Shown here: positions 25,095 through 38,000 of the stretch, one piece after another
How positions within the stretch are numbered: the stretch's first letter is position 1
How the letters are laid out: each line of letters opens with the position of its first letter
Assembly: GCF_037392515.1 (NCBI RefSeq)
Contig: NC_090291.1
Coordinates: 37,099,001 to 37,163,000, forward strand
From: Haliotis asinina
Taxonomy: Eukaryota; Mollusca; Gastropoda; Lepetellida; Haliotidae
DNA length: 64,000 nucleotides
Direction of reading: 5' to 3'
The notes under the pieces: model-generated
The model's input: only the letters and a program-made list of their open reading frames with translations
Told to the model about the DNA's origin: nothing
Database searches by the model: none
Made by a program: the position numbers and the translations under genes

Positions 25095-25255
25095 AAATAT
25101 AGATCAGACGGTCCTGTGATCAACAGCATGAGCATCGATATGTGCTAGTGGGATACTTCGACATGTGTCAACCAAATCAGCGAGCCTGACCATCTGGTCC
25201 AGTTAGTCGCCTCTTACAAGAAGTACTGAGCCTCTATTGTAACCCGGATCTTCGC
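25095..25255 (-). repeat. SINE family B, 5' two thirds
   Basis: Reverse copy: ATCAGACGGTCCTGTGATCA, CAACCAAATCAGCGAGCCTG, AACCCGGATCTTCGCGGGTT. The 3' tail is absent. Confidence 0.8.
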
Positions 25256-25317
25256 GGGTTACAGAGAACACAGTTAACTTAGACTACTTCCCAAGCTGTC
25301 TAAACGCGAAGCTATAA

Positions 25318-25475
25318 AATTTGACTTGGTTAACACATGTCATCTGTTCGCAGTTGCGCAGATCGATGCTCATGTTGTTGATCACTGGATTGTCTGATCC
25401 AGACTCGATTATTTACTGACCGCCGCCATATAGCTGGAATATTGCTGAGTGCGACGTAAAACTAAACTCACTCAC
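25318..25475 (+). repeat. SINE family B, 3' two thirds
   Basis: Forward copy beginning at TTGACTTGGTTAACACATGT, with TAGCTGGAATATTGCTGAGT and AAACTCACTCACTCACTC. It faces the reverse copy at 25095-25255. Confidence 0.85.
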
Positions 25476-25500
25476 TCACTCTTGCACTTTCAAACATGAA

Positions 25501-25635
25501 ATATTAGCAATATTCCAGCAGTATCACGGCGGGCGACACCAGAAATGGGCTCCACAAATTGCACCCAAGTACTGAATCGAACCCAGGTCTTCGGCGAGAT
25601 GAGCGAAAGCATTATCCACAAGATTACCCCGCTTC
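25501..25635 (-). repeat. tRNA-derived SINE, family A
   Basis: Reverse copy: AGCAATATTCCAGCAGTATC, ACCAGAAATGGGCTCCACAA, inverted B box GAATCGAACCCAGGTC, ending AAGATTACCCCGC. Confidence 0.85.
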
Positions 25636-25896
25636 TTCCATATGCTAGAAGACACGTAAATACTACATATTTACCGATTATCGGCCGAAGATATCACGGC
25701 AATGATCTCATGCAATCAAAGTAAATATATAATTTGATGGGGTTTTTTCTTGTTAGTTTTTGGGTTGTCGTACATTTCATTTCCGACTAATGAAATCTGA
25801 ATCAATTCAGCAGGATTGTGTATATTTTGTGGGAAACAATATATATACTTAATCCATTTGCATACAAAAGCCACGAAAATTCTTTCTATAAATTGC

Positions 25897-26035
25897 AGAC
25901 CGATCTTATGTTGGTGTGCAGGTTCATATCTAACATCTACAACACCGATCTTATGTTGGTGTGCAGGTTCATATCTAACATCTACAACACCGATCTTATG
26001 TTGGTGTGCAGGTTCATATCTAACATCTACAACAC
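25897..26035. repeat. 45-bp tandem triplicate
   Basis: Three copies, almost identical, of a unit beginning CCGATCTTATGTTGGTGTGC and ending ATCTAACATCTACAACA. A recent local duplication. Confidence 0.93.
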
Positions 26036-26066
26036 CTGATGGGAGATTTGCCATCATGAGTAAGTT

Positions 26067-26180
26067 CTGCGTAGGTTTAGTTCTACGCCAGAAATGTCCT
26101 TCACACATTGCACCCAGGTGGGCGATGGATCTTCGTTGTGACGAGCGAACACTTGTGCCAGTAGGCTACCCCATCGCCCC
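26067..26180 (-). repeat. Shortened tRNA-derived SINE, family A
   Basis: Reverse copy with an internal deletion: GTTTAGTTCTACGCC joins directly to AGAAATGTCCTTCACACATT; the inverted A box GTAGGCTACCCCATCGCCCC is intact. Confidence 0.75.
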
Positions 26181-26774
26181 TACGTAAACTATGAAAAATT
26201 GTTCATATTTATTTTCATTTTATCTTTAAGGATATATATCTTGTATGCGTGTGACGCAATATGTTTTTTGGACACATATCTCAAGCAACATCCGTGTCTG
26301 GCAGTTAGATCCGGTTTGAGTCTTGTCACATCCCACACATCTATAGTGACAGCGTGTAGGAGATGGGGTACACGGTAGTATTAAGACATCCTCGACATAC
26401 AACAGAAAAAGATCACTTACATCCAACACGTATACTTGCAGTGGATTAAACTTTCGTTGTTTTCTTTTTGTTTAACGCTGCGCCTTTATCCCATCCGTAT
26501 TGCGGTGTAATTTTATAACTTGAGAGTGACCTTAGAAGCCTGCGTAATATATATGAACAGAAATAGTTTAAGGTGAGGAGTGTACAGTTGTACGTATATG
26601 AATGAGCGAGTTTAGTTCGACGCCATATTTGGCAATTTTCCAGCATTATCATTACGAGGCAATATCCACGTTCAAGGCCGAGGATATAAGGGGATCCATC
26701 TGGGGGCATACTCCCCTGGAGTGCTGATATTACAGTTCGTAGTTGTAGTTCGTACAAGCAACTTCCTGCTTTCT

Positions 26775-26975
26775 GAAGGTAAAAGGACTCCTATTTTGTA
26801 TATTTTCTCCTGCCAGTCCTTGTAACCATTAATGCCGAGCGCCAGACAGGGTCCAACAAGTACCTTACTTTAACGTCTTTTGGGATAACGTGGTCGAGGA
26901 TGGAACCCGCGACCTTCAGCTCTCCGGGGGACGCTTTAACCTCCATTCCACAGAGGTGGCCCTTTTAACCAGCAA
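26775..26975 (-). repeat. Third tRNA-derived SINE-like repeat (family C)
   Basis: The minus strand carries GGAGGTTAAAGCGTCCCCCG, then TCGCGGGTTCCATCCTCGAC (B-box-like), then an unrelated body. The spacing of the two boxes fits a tRNA-derived pol III promoter. Its body and tail differ from families A and B. Confidence 0.55.
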
Positions 26976-27021
26976 TCCTCATGAGGCCAACATGTAACAA
27001 CACTCACTTTAGTAAACGTAT

Positions 27022-27027
27022 TTTATT
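27022..27027 (-). terminator. Distal AATAAA poly(A) signal, E2 gene
   Basis: TTTATT on the plus strand. It is the last canonical signal before the SINE-rich spacer; choice among several signals is not resolved by sequence alone. Confidence 0.4.
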
Positions 27028-28339
27028 ACAATGTAAGTAAGTACAATAAATTACATTATAAAAGTCACAGATGCCAAAAGGACCAACTGTGCCCAAACTG
27101 AGAAGCACAGGAACTCAAAGAGAATGACTCTTTGTCAGTCTTCAGAAAATGCTTTCATGACTATCAGTGATCTCAATCTGTTATGATAAATAACCTGGTC
27201 CCATTCCATTTCATTTTCAACCAGATTTGAGAAACGGTTTTCCCATCAACATATTTTCCAGAGAGACAAATTGTGTCTTGTTGGTGTTGGTGAATATGAA
27301 GAAATACAGACAATGACGGTGACGTCACTACCCAAACGAAGCTAAGATGGCAAAAGGGTCCACGTCTTTTATCAAAACAGACTGGAGATGGAATATACAT
27401 CTAAAAATATGTCATCAGGGAACAGGGATCCTTTCATATTACTATGCTCTGTCATGGCATGAAAGGGTAACTGTACAGTATGAAAGAATCAGATGTAGCA
27501 TGAGTGAACAATTACCACAGTGAACCAGACGTTGACATATTAACAAAGAGGTATGAAATGAGTGTGTGTTCTTAAGTTCCTTTGATTAGTACACAAAGGT
27601 TTCCCACAAATTACTCACTATGTTAGGGCAGAGACGAGGCAGGATAGACAGGAAAGAGGTAGGATGATGGCCAGCATGGAGGCTGGTTGGACCATCTGTG
27701 ACTTTCTAAAGTTGTCACACCCAACCATGGTATGTATGTGCACAACAGGTGGATCCAGAGAGGGTGAATCTACAGGGATGCAGAGGGGACCCATCCTCAT
27801 CGATTAAACTAATCACACTGTTGTATTAAAGCATTTAAGTACGTTGTATTACAAAATCTATATTAACTACTTTTACCAAAATCCCTGATTCACATGCTTT
27901 TTTGTACTTCAAGTGCCCCATTTGTACAAAAATGAATGGAATGATTTTGGTACATTTACATCCTGCTCTGGTGGGTTAACTTGCCAAGAAAGTTCTCAGA
28001 AATTAACCGTTTTGGTCACAACAGTATGGCATGGCAGTCTATGAATCCAGCCCAAGATGTTAAGTTTCTGGAGGGACACAAGTTTACATAATGAACTGTG
28101 GAGGTGGGGCGTCTCAGCAACACCTCAGGTTTAAAACACACAGGTTGTCAGGATGCATCACCACACAACTGGTTTTAACTTTCTTTTTTTAAATAAACAC
28201 AACCCACACACAACATTTGTATTTACAGTTTCATATCTGATACTTACATGTAATCTGAACATAATATTCTGAGTAAAAATCATCTATATACAGATTTACG
28301 GATAACTAATCAAGGGTACTTGACAGGGCATTTAGAAGT

Positions 28340-28480
28340 CGGTATTCTAATATACGACAAAATGTTAAGGATGTCAAGTTCTTTATTGTTTTCACAACGT
28401 TTCTAGCCCAGAAACGTTTTGAAAACAATAAAGAAGAAGTTGACATACATACTCGTAACAGTTTGTCGTATATAACCAAG
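28340..28480. repeat. Palindromic element (hairpin) in the E2 3' UTR
   Basis: Inner arms: TTCTTTATTGTTTTCACAAC pairs with the inverse of TTTTGAAAACAATAAAGAA around a short GCCCA turn near 28410. Outer arms: TATACGACAAAATGTTA pairs with TAACAGTTTGTCGTATA. Either a MITE or an RNA hairpin; AATAAA occurs within both arms. Confidence 0.75.
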
Positions 28481-28811
28481 GGTAGTTAGAACTATCTCTT
28501 TAGTCCTGGACATACGTCTCCAACTTAAAAGATTGCAAGGTGACAGGATAAATGGATACATAGGTCACAATAAATAACTACAGAAAACATTCTACTTTGG
28601 CATGAATAAATACATGATTATATTTTATTATGACGAAGATTTTGCCTTTTCATAGTTCCCTCAAAGATATAATTTTAGATGTCCTATCAGGAGCATAAGA
28701 GTTGTAGTCAAACCTACAGTGCATGCATGCACTTAATGAAGACAGAATACCATCAAACATAATTATATTGCTGACTGTACACAGAAGGATACTGATTTCT
28801 TGATTTGTAAC

Positions 28812-29095
28812 TGAAATGTCTACAATACACCAACATTCTATGAATGAAATGGAAGTATTTAAAAAAAGCCAAAAAAAATACCCCCAAACCCCAAATAAAC
28901 ACAAAAAAAACACAAAAAAGACAAAAATGCATACAATACACCAACATCCTACCTCTGAAATGAATTTATTTAAAAGAGAAAAAAAAGTGTAATAGAAAAA
29001 AATAAATAAAAAATCTAAACCCCCGCTCCCCCCACCCCCCCAACCCAAAATCCCAAATAAACCTAAAAAAAAAAAAAAAAGAACAAAAAAGACAA
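28812..29095. repeat. Duplicated A-rich block
   Basis: TACAATACACCAACAT-led segments at 28811 and 28931 are each followed by A-rich, CCCC-containing tracts and AACAAAAAAGACAAAAATG. A tandem duplication of about 120 bp that later diverged. Confidence 0.7.
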
Positions 29096-29396
29096 AAATG
29101 GTGTCTAAATTATGTTAACAAAACACAACAAAGAGGAATCTCCTTACTTTCTTTATTTTCAGTCTGTTGTTATCTAGACTTGCCACACATTCTAGACTTG
29201 CATGGGCTTCATTGTGTTTGTTTCAGGGTCTATAGACTCTGACTACAACACAGATCTCAGTTACCTGTTATATTGCTGCTACCTGGGTTTCACAAATATC
29301 TGCAACGCAGGGTAAATATAGTCTGAATTCTGAAGTTGATCTGGACAGACTAAACTTCAAGTAACTAATTCATCATCAAAAGCACTTTCAGAAAGT

Positions 29397-29515
29397 AATG
29401 TTGGTTGGTTTGCTGTTTAATGCTGCACTCAGCAATATTCAAGCTATTATACAGCAGTCCGTAAATAATGTCTTGACCAAACAATTCAGTAATCAACAGC
29501 ATGAATATCTTCACG
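29397..29515 (-). repeat. SINE family B, 3' part
   Basis: Reverse, worn: TTTAATGCTGCACTCAGCAA, TATTCAAGCTATTATACAGC, CAATTCAGTAATCAACAGCA. Confidence 0.7.
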
Positions 29516-30227
29516 GGTACATATGAATGAAAATACACATGATCAATAAATCATGCTGCTTACATTTTCATGGATCTTAACGGGTCAGAAAGTACTGACA
29601 AACAAAATGCACACATACCATCAGCCTCCATCATTAGCCTAAATCTGCAATATTCGTGTGCAAGATCACAACTGTACATCAACAGTTAGCTGGATTTCCT
29701 TGTCTTGTCACAGAGATTAGACAGACATCCAAAAATTTCATTTAAATGAGACCTGTTTAGTGTTAGCAAGAACTCAGATCTCATTTGAATGACGTGTGTG
29801 TTAAATATGTGAGAGATCAAATGTCCATCCAAAACATCCAATTTAGTTGGATTAAATAAACTTTGAAAAAAATACAACCCTAAGCAGTTAAATGAACAAA
29901 TACCATTCAGTATCAGCCTGGCCTTTATATGTCAGTTGTATTTCAGCATTTTACATGTCTGGCAGCCATGTTGAATTTTTCAATTAAAACACAATACTAG
30001 TATTTTACACTAATAGGTAACACTACAACGTAGTTTTGGACAGGCTCGTATCAAGAAGGATGATAAGGAAACCCATGGAATGAACATATATCATACTTCA
30101 AGACAGGAGCTTAGCTGAGGTAGGAAATAACAACCAAAATGTATACTTTCAATGAAACGTAATGTGCACAGTATTTTATCTACGGCACACCAGTTTCATG
30201 ACCAATGTGAGTGAGCATAATTATGTT

Positions 30228-30361
30228 ACTTTTAGCAATATTCCAGCAATAACATAGCAGGGGACACCAGAAATGGGTTTCACTCATTGTTTCCAAGTGG
30301 AAAACTGAACCTGGGCCTTCAGTGTGGTGAACAAATGCTTTAACCACTAGGCTACCCCAGC
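30228..30361 (-). repeat. tRNA-derived SINE, family A
   Basis: Reverse copy: TTTTAGCAATATTCCAGCAA, ACCAGAAATGGGTTTCACTC, ending TTAACCACTAGGCTACCCCA. It lies within the probable E2 3' UTR. Confidence 0.85.
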
Positions 30362-30445
30362 ATTCTCCTCTGGTCAGTAAGTTGATATGTAATACCTTGC
30401 TGGTTGATGCCAACTGTCGTGACAAGGTGATCAATAACATCCAGA

Positions 30446-30545
30446 GTCTTGATTTTCAAACCTCTCAGAGTCGACATGGTCGTAAGTCAAGGTTAACGTA
30501 TGGCCCTTATGACTATCTTAGTGCTAAGGGAGCTTTGAAAATCTC
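30446..30545. repeat. Palindromic MITE, GCTAAG family
   Basis: GATTTTCAAACCTCTCAGAG and its partner GGGAGCTTTGAAAATC are inverted, with GTCGTAAGTCAA and TGACTATCTTAGTGCTAAG inside. It is one of six copies in the window. Confidence 0.7.
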
Positions 30546-31064
30546 AAAGCTCTTGACTGTAAGTAGAAATTGAATAATTAACTGGTCGAAAATAACTGTC
30601 CATTTTGCAGAAACACAAATATGTGGTCTACAGATGGAGAAATCACAATTAGCTAATCAACCCTAACGCCCAAGTAAGTGTTGAGTCTATGATAACTAGC
30701 TGGTCCACAGTACATACATCATAACAATGGGTTGGTTGTACATTTTATTACACAAACCATTATATTATTGTGAAATAAACTCTCACCAAAATATGTGAAA
30801 CAAAACAGTGTTTGTTTTTCAGTTGACATTCAAAGGAGAATATCCTACATTTACAAAAAAAAAGAAGAGTTTGCTTTTAGTAATGAAAAAAATAACAAGT
30901 TTGGAGGAAAACACCCCACAGTCAACAATGTTTGTTTGCATATTAGAAATAAATAAATTGTATAACTTCCCAGTCAGTTAAGACTTTGTTCCATTCAGCT
31001 GGGTTAAAAATGTATACCCTTTCTGCTAGCCTTCCTGAATTTGTAAATTTGAGAATGTATGGTT

Positions 31065-31120
31065 TTAGGCCGCTTTTAGTAATACCCCAACAATATCACG
31101 GCAGACTGACATCAGAAACG
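31065..31120 (-). repeat. SINE family A fragment
   Basis: GGCCGCTTTTAGTAATACCC and CATCAGAAACGGGTTTAAC match the tail and body of family A; the tRNA part is missing. Confidence 0.55.
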
Positions 31121-31485
31121 GGTTTAACGGAAGGAAGATGTACCCTTAAAACACTTTATGGAACACCTCCTGTCATAGAGTAGGAAACATCTTGCCCAAG
31201 AAGAGCATATGGAACAATATTTACACCTACAGGTATTCACAGTGTTTGAAGTTCAGCATGTGTATTAAATGAAGTAACTCTATGCTATGCACACAGTGTC
31301 ATACAGGTTTGTGTTCTACAGTTGCAGACAGTATCCCAATATACCTACTTCAGTACCGATACATACTGCCATGTTTAATACAAAATCCTAGTACAACTTT
31401 ACAATCAAGCAGTTTGTGTTTACCATATATAACTGTTTATTGGTTCATTCTGATTAATATAGTGGTTGGATTTGGAATCTTGTTT

Positions 31486-31780
31486 TGTGATAGGCAGTAA
31501 GGCAATGCTGATGTAATAGCTACCTGATTCAGTTACTGGAAACATTACTCTTTGAAAACTGACACAGACTTGATACATGTGTAGGTCTATCTGTGTGACA
31601 GGCAGTAATGCAACGCTAGACTAAAAGGTTATCTGGCTCAGATACAGAAAACATTACTCTTTGAAAACTGACTCAGACTTGATACATGTGTAGGTCTATC
31701 TGTGTGACAGGCAGTAAGGCAATGCTAGCCTCAAAGGTTATCTGGCTCAGATACAGAAAACATTACTCTTGGAAAATTGA
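31486..31780. repeat. 108-109 bp tandem repeat, 2.7 copies
   Basis: GGCAGTAA at 31493, 31601 and 31710 marks the units; each contains GAAAACATTACTCTTTGAAA and GATACATGTGTAGGTCTATC. It lies in the E2 3' UTR. Confidence 0.9.
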
Positions 31781-32078
31781 CATAGAATTAATGGTATTCT
31801 TGCATGGTATTGCCATGTGTATATTTGATGTAGTAATGGCATATCTAGAGACATGAAGTGACATGAAGTGGCATGAATGCTCCCTGTCTATATCACAGTT
31901 TCAAGTCTTCCATAGGTTTGGACAGACAGGCATTGATGTAAAAAAATAACTGTACGACATGAACACCTGGATAATACTAGTCATTGCAGGGAGTTGTCAT
32001 GGTGACTGATGAGATGAACACGATCGTGATGTCCAGGTGGCTGTCTTGCAAGAAGTCTGTCCTGGTCACATGACCCTT

Positions 32079-35000
32079 TCATTTGTTCCAGCCATACCTG
32101 CTGACCATTCTGTTGAAAGCATCGCGGGCTTCCCGTTCTGTGTAGGCTTCATTAGGTCTGGTGCTGTCAAGACTGGCATTCGGATCGGACATGATCTCCG
32201 CTCTCACTTGAACCAAGATGCTCTGTAACCATGGTGACAAGAAACATTATCATTTCTGTATATTTATGACACAAATAAAATACACAAATTCACAACAGAT
32301 ATGAGAGTTTTCAAGTACCAATAAATACAACATTTGATTTGTGAATTATTTTAAAGTATTACTGGGTCCTGTTCAACATGTGACTACTATCTCTGATTCA
32401 CGGACATAGCCTTCTGAATTTCAAGATTCCATATTCTGTATCAAAGGCCTTCAGCCATAAGTACATGTATGTAGAGTGTACCAGTATATATAGTCAAACC
32501 ACAGTATATATCATTAATGATCATAATAATTAAGTTTTCTAGCACAAAAAAGTTAATAAAGCATAAGTAAAATTGTCAGCTGTCTCCCTTACCTGTTAAC
32601 ATACAGCTGTCTCATTTGCGTGTACTTTAGAATATACAGTGCTAGAGATTCTGACACAGTATAATCTCCCATAACTTTCTTAAATTTGTCTACATTACAT
32701 AGAAAACTACAATACTTGGTAAAAAATATTTCTCAACTAGTTATTAGTATATAATTGACATGAAATAATATAGTGCACTTTGTCTTCAAGTGCAGGTACA
32801 TTCAAATTATGAAAACAATATTTACACATTCTGTCCTCTCTCCCCATAGGCCTGTTTCAACAGCCAACTTCTGATTATCACACCTGAATCTGCTAAGGGC
32901 AATTTTTACTTTTCAAGTATTACAGATACCTTTTGATTATGAAATAATTATCACGCTTACTGGTTTCACCTGTGGCATGTGCCCATGTAAGTTTCCAGCA
33001 GTCCTGCATCTATTCCTTACAACCTCTAAGAAAATGGAAGACATCACCAACACCTTGTTGCAAACGAGTGAGTGAGTGAGTGAGTGAGTGAGTGAGTGAG
33101 TGAGTGAGTGAGTTTACTTGTACGCTGCACTCAGCAATATTCCAGCTATATGGCAGCGATCTGTAAATAATCGAGTCTGGACCAGACAATCCAGTGATCA
33201 ACAACATGAACGTCGATCTGTGCAATTGGGAACTGATGACATGTGTCAACCAAGTCAGCGAGACTGACCACCTGATCCCGTTAGTTATCTCTTATGACAA
33301 GCATAGTCGCCTTTCATGGCAAGCATGGGTTGCTGAAAGCCTATTCTACCTTGGACCTAGCTCTGTTGCAAACGAATGATACCAAATCCATTCTTATGCA
33401 ACAAATGATGTAATTTTTATGGCAATCTTGATATTTTACACTTATCTTGACTCACCGGCTAGGGGTGCTCCCAACCATCCCCTCTCACCACCTTCTAGCC
33501 TCCCTTCAAGTCTTAGTGGGGGCAGATTTCAGAAAGGGTGGCAATAAGGCCACATGTCACATGCAGTACAACCAACTTAGTCACAGTATTATTCATTACA
33601 CTCCTCAACTGATTCTAACAAACCCGAGTAGGAGGTTGCATAACATGTTCCTTTAACCCAGAGAAAAAACCACAGACATACTAATGTCTCACCTCAATGT
33701 CATTAGATGGAACCCAGCCCGACTTAGTCAGCATCTCCATGCAAATACTGCCTCCTATTGTCACATGACCTGGAATACACAGAACAATGTCAGCAGCATT
33801 GGGACGAGGGTACAGGTCAAAGGTCAAGGATGAGAGAAACATGAGAGGCATGTCAGACTAAGTAAACTTATCCTCAGTACTTTTCGCTACACTCTACAAC
33901 TGAGTCTAACAAAACCTTATGGGAGGTCGCGTCAGGTAACCTTTGAGACTGGCCAATCAGAACAGAACACAGCTTACCAAATCGCGAAAGAGCATACTCG
34001 CACATACCTTTTGAAAATTTTATCTCGAAAAGATTCGTACCCGAACGATTCCGAATGCTATTTAGCGTATGCTCGCTTCAGGGTGAAGCACACAGTATAA
34101 GTACAACCATGACAACGGTGAGTCGCTGAAAATAGTGTTTTTAGCAACATTCTAGGATGTTATCTTGCGGAAATATTAGCTGATGGTAACCATGTCAACA
34201 CAAACCCCAAAGCGTATATACAGCTGGTCAAATAACTGTATTACATGCAGATTTTTGTTTGTGGAGAGATCTGTGTCAGTGACCTGAATATTTTGAAAGT
34301 CCCTCCAATTCCTAAATAGTAGTTGTTGTCTGATTCGTTAAATCTATTTGACGTCTCGTGTTTTATTGGACGGTCATTGGTCGCTCAAAGGTTACCTGAC
34401 GCAACCTTCTGCTAGGTTTTGTGAAAATCAGTGATGGAGTGTAACAAAATACACTGAGAGTGAGAGGCATGTATGGGTAAGATTTAAACAATTACCCATA
34501 AAACTGCTGGCAACTTGAACCATGACCTGATGACTCTGATGAATGGTGGGTACCTACCTGTCAGGAACTTGAACTGCGGTCTGATGACTCTGATGAATGG
34601 TGGGTACCTATCTGTCAGGAACTTGAACTGCGGTCTGATGACTCTGATGAATGGTGGGTACCTACCTGTCAGGAACTTGAACTACGGTCTGATGACTCTG
34701 ATGAATGGTGGGTACCTGTCAGGAACTTGAACTGCAGTCTGATGACTCTGATGAATGGTGGGTACCTATCTGTCAGGAACTTGAACTGCGGTCTGATGAC
34801 TTTGATGAATGGTGGGTACCTACCTGTCAGGAACTTGAACTGCGGTCTGATGACTCTGATGAATGGTGGGTACCTGTCAGGAACTTGAACTGCAGTCTGA
34901 TGACTCTGATGAATGGTGGGTACCTACTTGTCAGGAACTTGAACTGCGGTCTGATGACTCTGATGAATGGTGGGTACCTACTTGTCAGGAGCTTGAACTG

Positions 35001-38000
35001 TGGTTGGATGACTCTGATGAATGGTGGGTACCTACCTGTCAGGGACTTAAAACGTGGTCTGATGACTCTGATGAACGGTGGGTACGTACCTGTCAGGAAC
35101 TTGAACCGTGGTCTGATGACTCTGATGAATGGTGGCGTGTAGGGATAGTCCTGAGGAAACTGCATCTCCAGTGTCACAACCGGCTGTCAAAGAAAGGCCA
35201 TTAGTTCATAACCACAAAATGTCTGAAAGGATCTTACCAGGATTCAGATGAAATTTCATACATAGAATGTCAAGCTTTGCATTTAAATATCAGTTTAATT
35301 CAATAGCACATAAGTAATAAAAAAATATACGAATAAATAATGATATCATAGTACTACTTCAGGCAATTTGCAGGCACTGCCTGAAAGGGCTTCACACCAA
35401 CCATCCCAGTGATGGTGGCTGAGCAACACCAACCTCCTGCTTGTACTTGGTGGAGTACTGCTGGAGATCCTTGCCAAGGCGACTGTCAGTCGGGACATCA
35501 GTCAGCTTTACGTCCTGGAACAGGGAAACTAAAGATGAAATAGTGCTCCTTGATCGAAGCGATCCATACACATAAATTCACAGTAACTATTCATGTCTTC
35601 CACTTCATCAAAGCCAATAGTGGCCATCTTCAACCACATCCATATGTCATCACCCTATATAACTCCACTGACACCAACCTCGCCAATCATTACATCCACC
35701 CCTATTAACATCACCATTCATTACATCCACCCCATTAACATTGCCATTCATTACTTTCACCCCTAGCAACACTGTCATTCATTACATCTACCCCTACTGA
35801 CATCATCATTCATTACATCCACCCCTATTACCATCATCATTCATTACATCCACCCCTATTACCATCATCATTCATTACATCCACCCCCACTGACAAGGCT
35901 AAGTCAAGCATCAGATACTTAAATCACTGTTGGACTCACCCACATAAACAAGTTGTCTCCCCTTGGGTTTGCTACAATGCCATACTGTGGGCCAACTTTG
36001 AGAATATTCTTTAAATCTGCAACATCAGGTGAAATGTTCAAGGCCTACATTTAATGTCCTGGCCCACATGCCTATAATGAAATAGCTTCGTATAGCTCTT
36101 ATTTATTTTTTTATTATATCAGTCTTCTTCAGTAAACATGTCATCAGTTATGAATACATAATGATGTTTGGAAAGTGGTCAAAGGTAGCATACTTGGGGT
36201 TACACTTTCTCAGTAAAGTACAGATTCCTAGTAAAATCTTGATATTGGCAGTTTCCTTCCCAAAGGATCTTCAATGCTGAATTCTTCAAAACCTGTTCCA
36301 GGGCCCTGAGGGTCGTGTCATCACAGGGGAAAGCAGAGACATGGGAGTGTGTATTGGAAACCTCCCCATTAAACGGGGAGGGAGCAGACCATGGTTGACG
36401 CAAACAATTAGCGTTTAAATTCAGAATTGTAGTCTGAAAGTTCGAAATATCCAAGGCATTTAGTAGATGTGATCTCAACTGCCGCCTTCAAATAATTGCT
36501 CATATGTTCAATCTGCCTCTGTTTAAAAGTCATCACAGTACGGAGATGATCTATACCTGCTGGATTTGTTAGAGGAGCCTGTGATACGATGTAAGTCCTC
36601 ATCAAGTGCATGAGGCAAATCCACCACCTCAAGTGTAGGAACAAAAAAGTCATCCTTACGAAAACATGGCACCGTATTGGATGGAGTGAGAGATAACCTG
36701 GCAAAATACTTTCTAGAGCCGTTATCAAATCCTAAATCAGTGAATCCTGAGAGATAGAATTTGGGTTTGACCAAATCCCTCTTATCAAGGAGACACCTGA
36801 GACAATTAATCGGTCATCCAATCGGGAACTTGTCAAAGTCCCAAATGAGTATTTACTTCCGGAGAGGAGTCCTCATAACCTGGAACGAAAGCACCTTCCA
36901 ATGAATCAGAATGGTAGCTGTAAGGTTGCTGAACTGGAGAACGACTCCTTGATCTATGTCTCTGTGTAGAAGATTTCCTGCTATTGCATATACTGGCACC
37001 AGGTGAAGCCAAATCGTGATAAGAAGTAGCCCTAGAAGTAGACGATGCCACAAACATTGACGGAGTCGGAGGAAATACAGATGATGGAGGGTCGGGAGTA
37101 CAAATGGCGCGCCAGCACAAGTATGATCAGTGCTGACTGTGTAGTTGGTAACAGAGGTATGAGGTGCGTGGGAGGAATGGCCACAGAGATAGTGCCCCAG
37201 GTGCTGCAAATGCTGTCTGTCCTGGGGATCCTCGAAGGTGCCATCCTCTGCTGAAACATAGACTGTATAAATGGCTGCATGTAAGGTGCCAGAGGCGCAC
37301 CATAGTCATCAAGCACAAAAAACGTTGAGGTAGACACTAAAGGCACCAGAAACGGACACAGATTCGGTGCACCAAGAGTCAATGCCGTAGCAAATGAAGT
37401 CACAGACACTGCAAGAGGAGTCAACAATCCTCTAAAGCAACCCAGATACTGCTGAAGTTGTGGAGGTGTAGTCTCCTGTGAGGAACCACACCAGTCCACA
37501 TTAGTCCAGGAAACAACAGAGTTCTGAGAAGCGAACATCCTACGCCTATATGCTTGCTGCTTCCTTGAAACCCGCAGGTACATACTGAAAGCTGAGGGGG
37601 CAAGTTGGAGACAATGAGAACAGTTGATGTCAGTGAACAATGCCGAGTACAATCGATGGGGGTCTCGGCCTGATTTGCTGCCATTACAGCCAATACAACG
37701 TGGCATAAATCTGCAACATAAGCAGCAGCCCACAATAATAAAGTGCGCAACAAAAGAGTACAAACACACGTATAATTAGACAAACATGATTTCCCGCCAA
37801 CCACGAACGGTTAAGGGTTCATCTTGTAATATTATTGGATATTTAACTACATCACAGGTAGATTGCTGGAACGTGTGCACAGCTGATTGCTATTACTGGC
37901 TTTATATATACAAGACAAACACACACAATAATCTTAAACGATACATATAACATAATCCCAACCAAAAACAAATTAGAACAGATATGGTAAATAAACTAGT

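Larger units (their letters stand above)
24694..27000. other. Spacer between the protease gene and the E2 gene
   Basis: Holds the protease promoter by position, several SINE copies (24.85, 25.1, 25.3, 25.5, 26.1 and 26.8 kb), a CT microsatellite at 25053-25077 and a 45-bp triplicate. No exon is supported. Confidence 0.6.
27000..32078 (-). other. Probable long 3' UTR of the E2 gene
   Basis: About 5 kb of AT-rich sequence after the E2 stop codon, with few SINEs compared with neighbouring DNA, ending at an AATAAA on the minus strand (27022-27027). It contains a palindrome at 28.4 kb, A-rich duplicated blocks at 28.8-29.1 kb and a 108-bp repeat at 31.5 kb. Shorter forms are possible because several internal AATAAA signals occur (for example near 28384, 28626 and 29152). 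Confidence 0.5.

Noticed and set aside
34515-35204. Plus-strand frames repeating LMTLMNGGYLPVRNLN and DDSDEWWVPTCQELEL
   Set aside because: Antisense reading of the 54-bp array whose sense strand is the E2 exon end.
37032-37769. 245-codon minus-strand frame taken as a host gene
   Set aside because: Composition and the SGRDPH motif point to a retroelement ORF1 remnant lying in an E2 intron.
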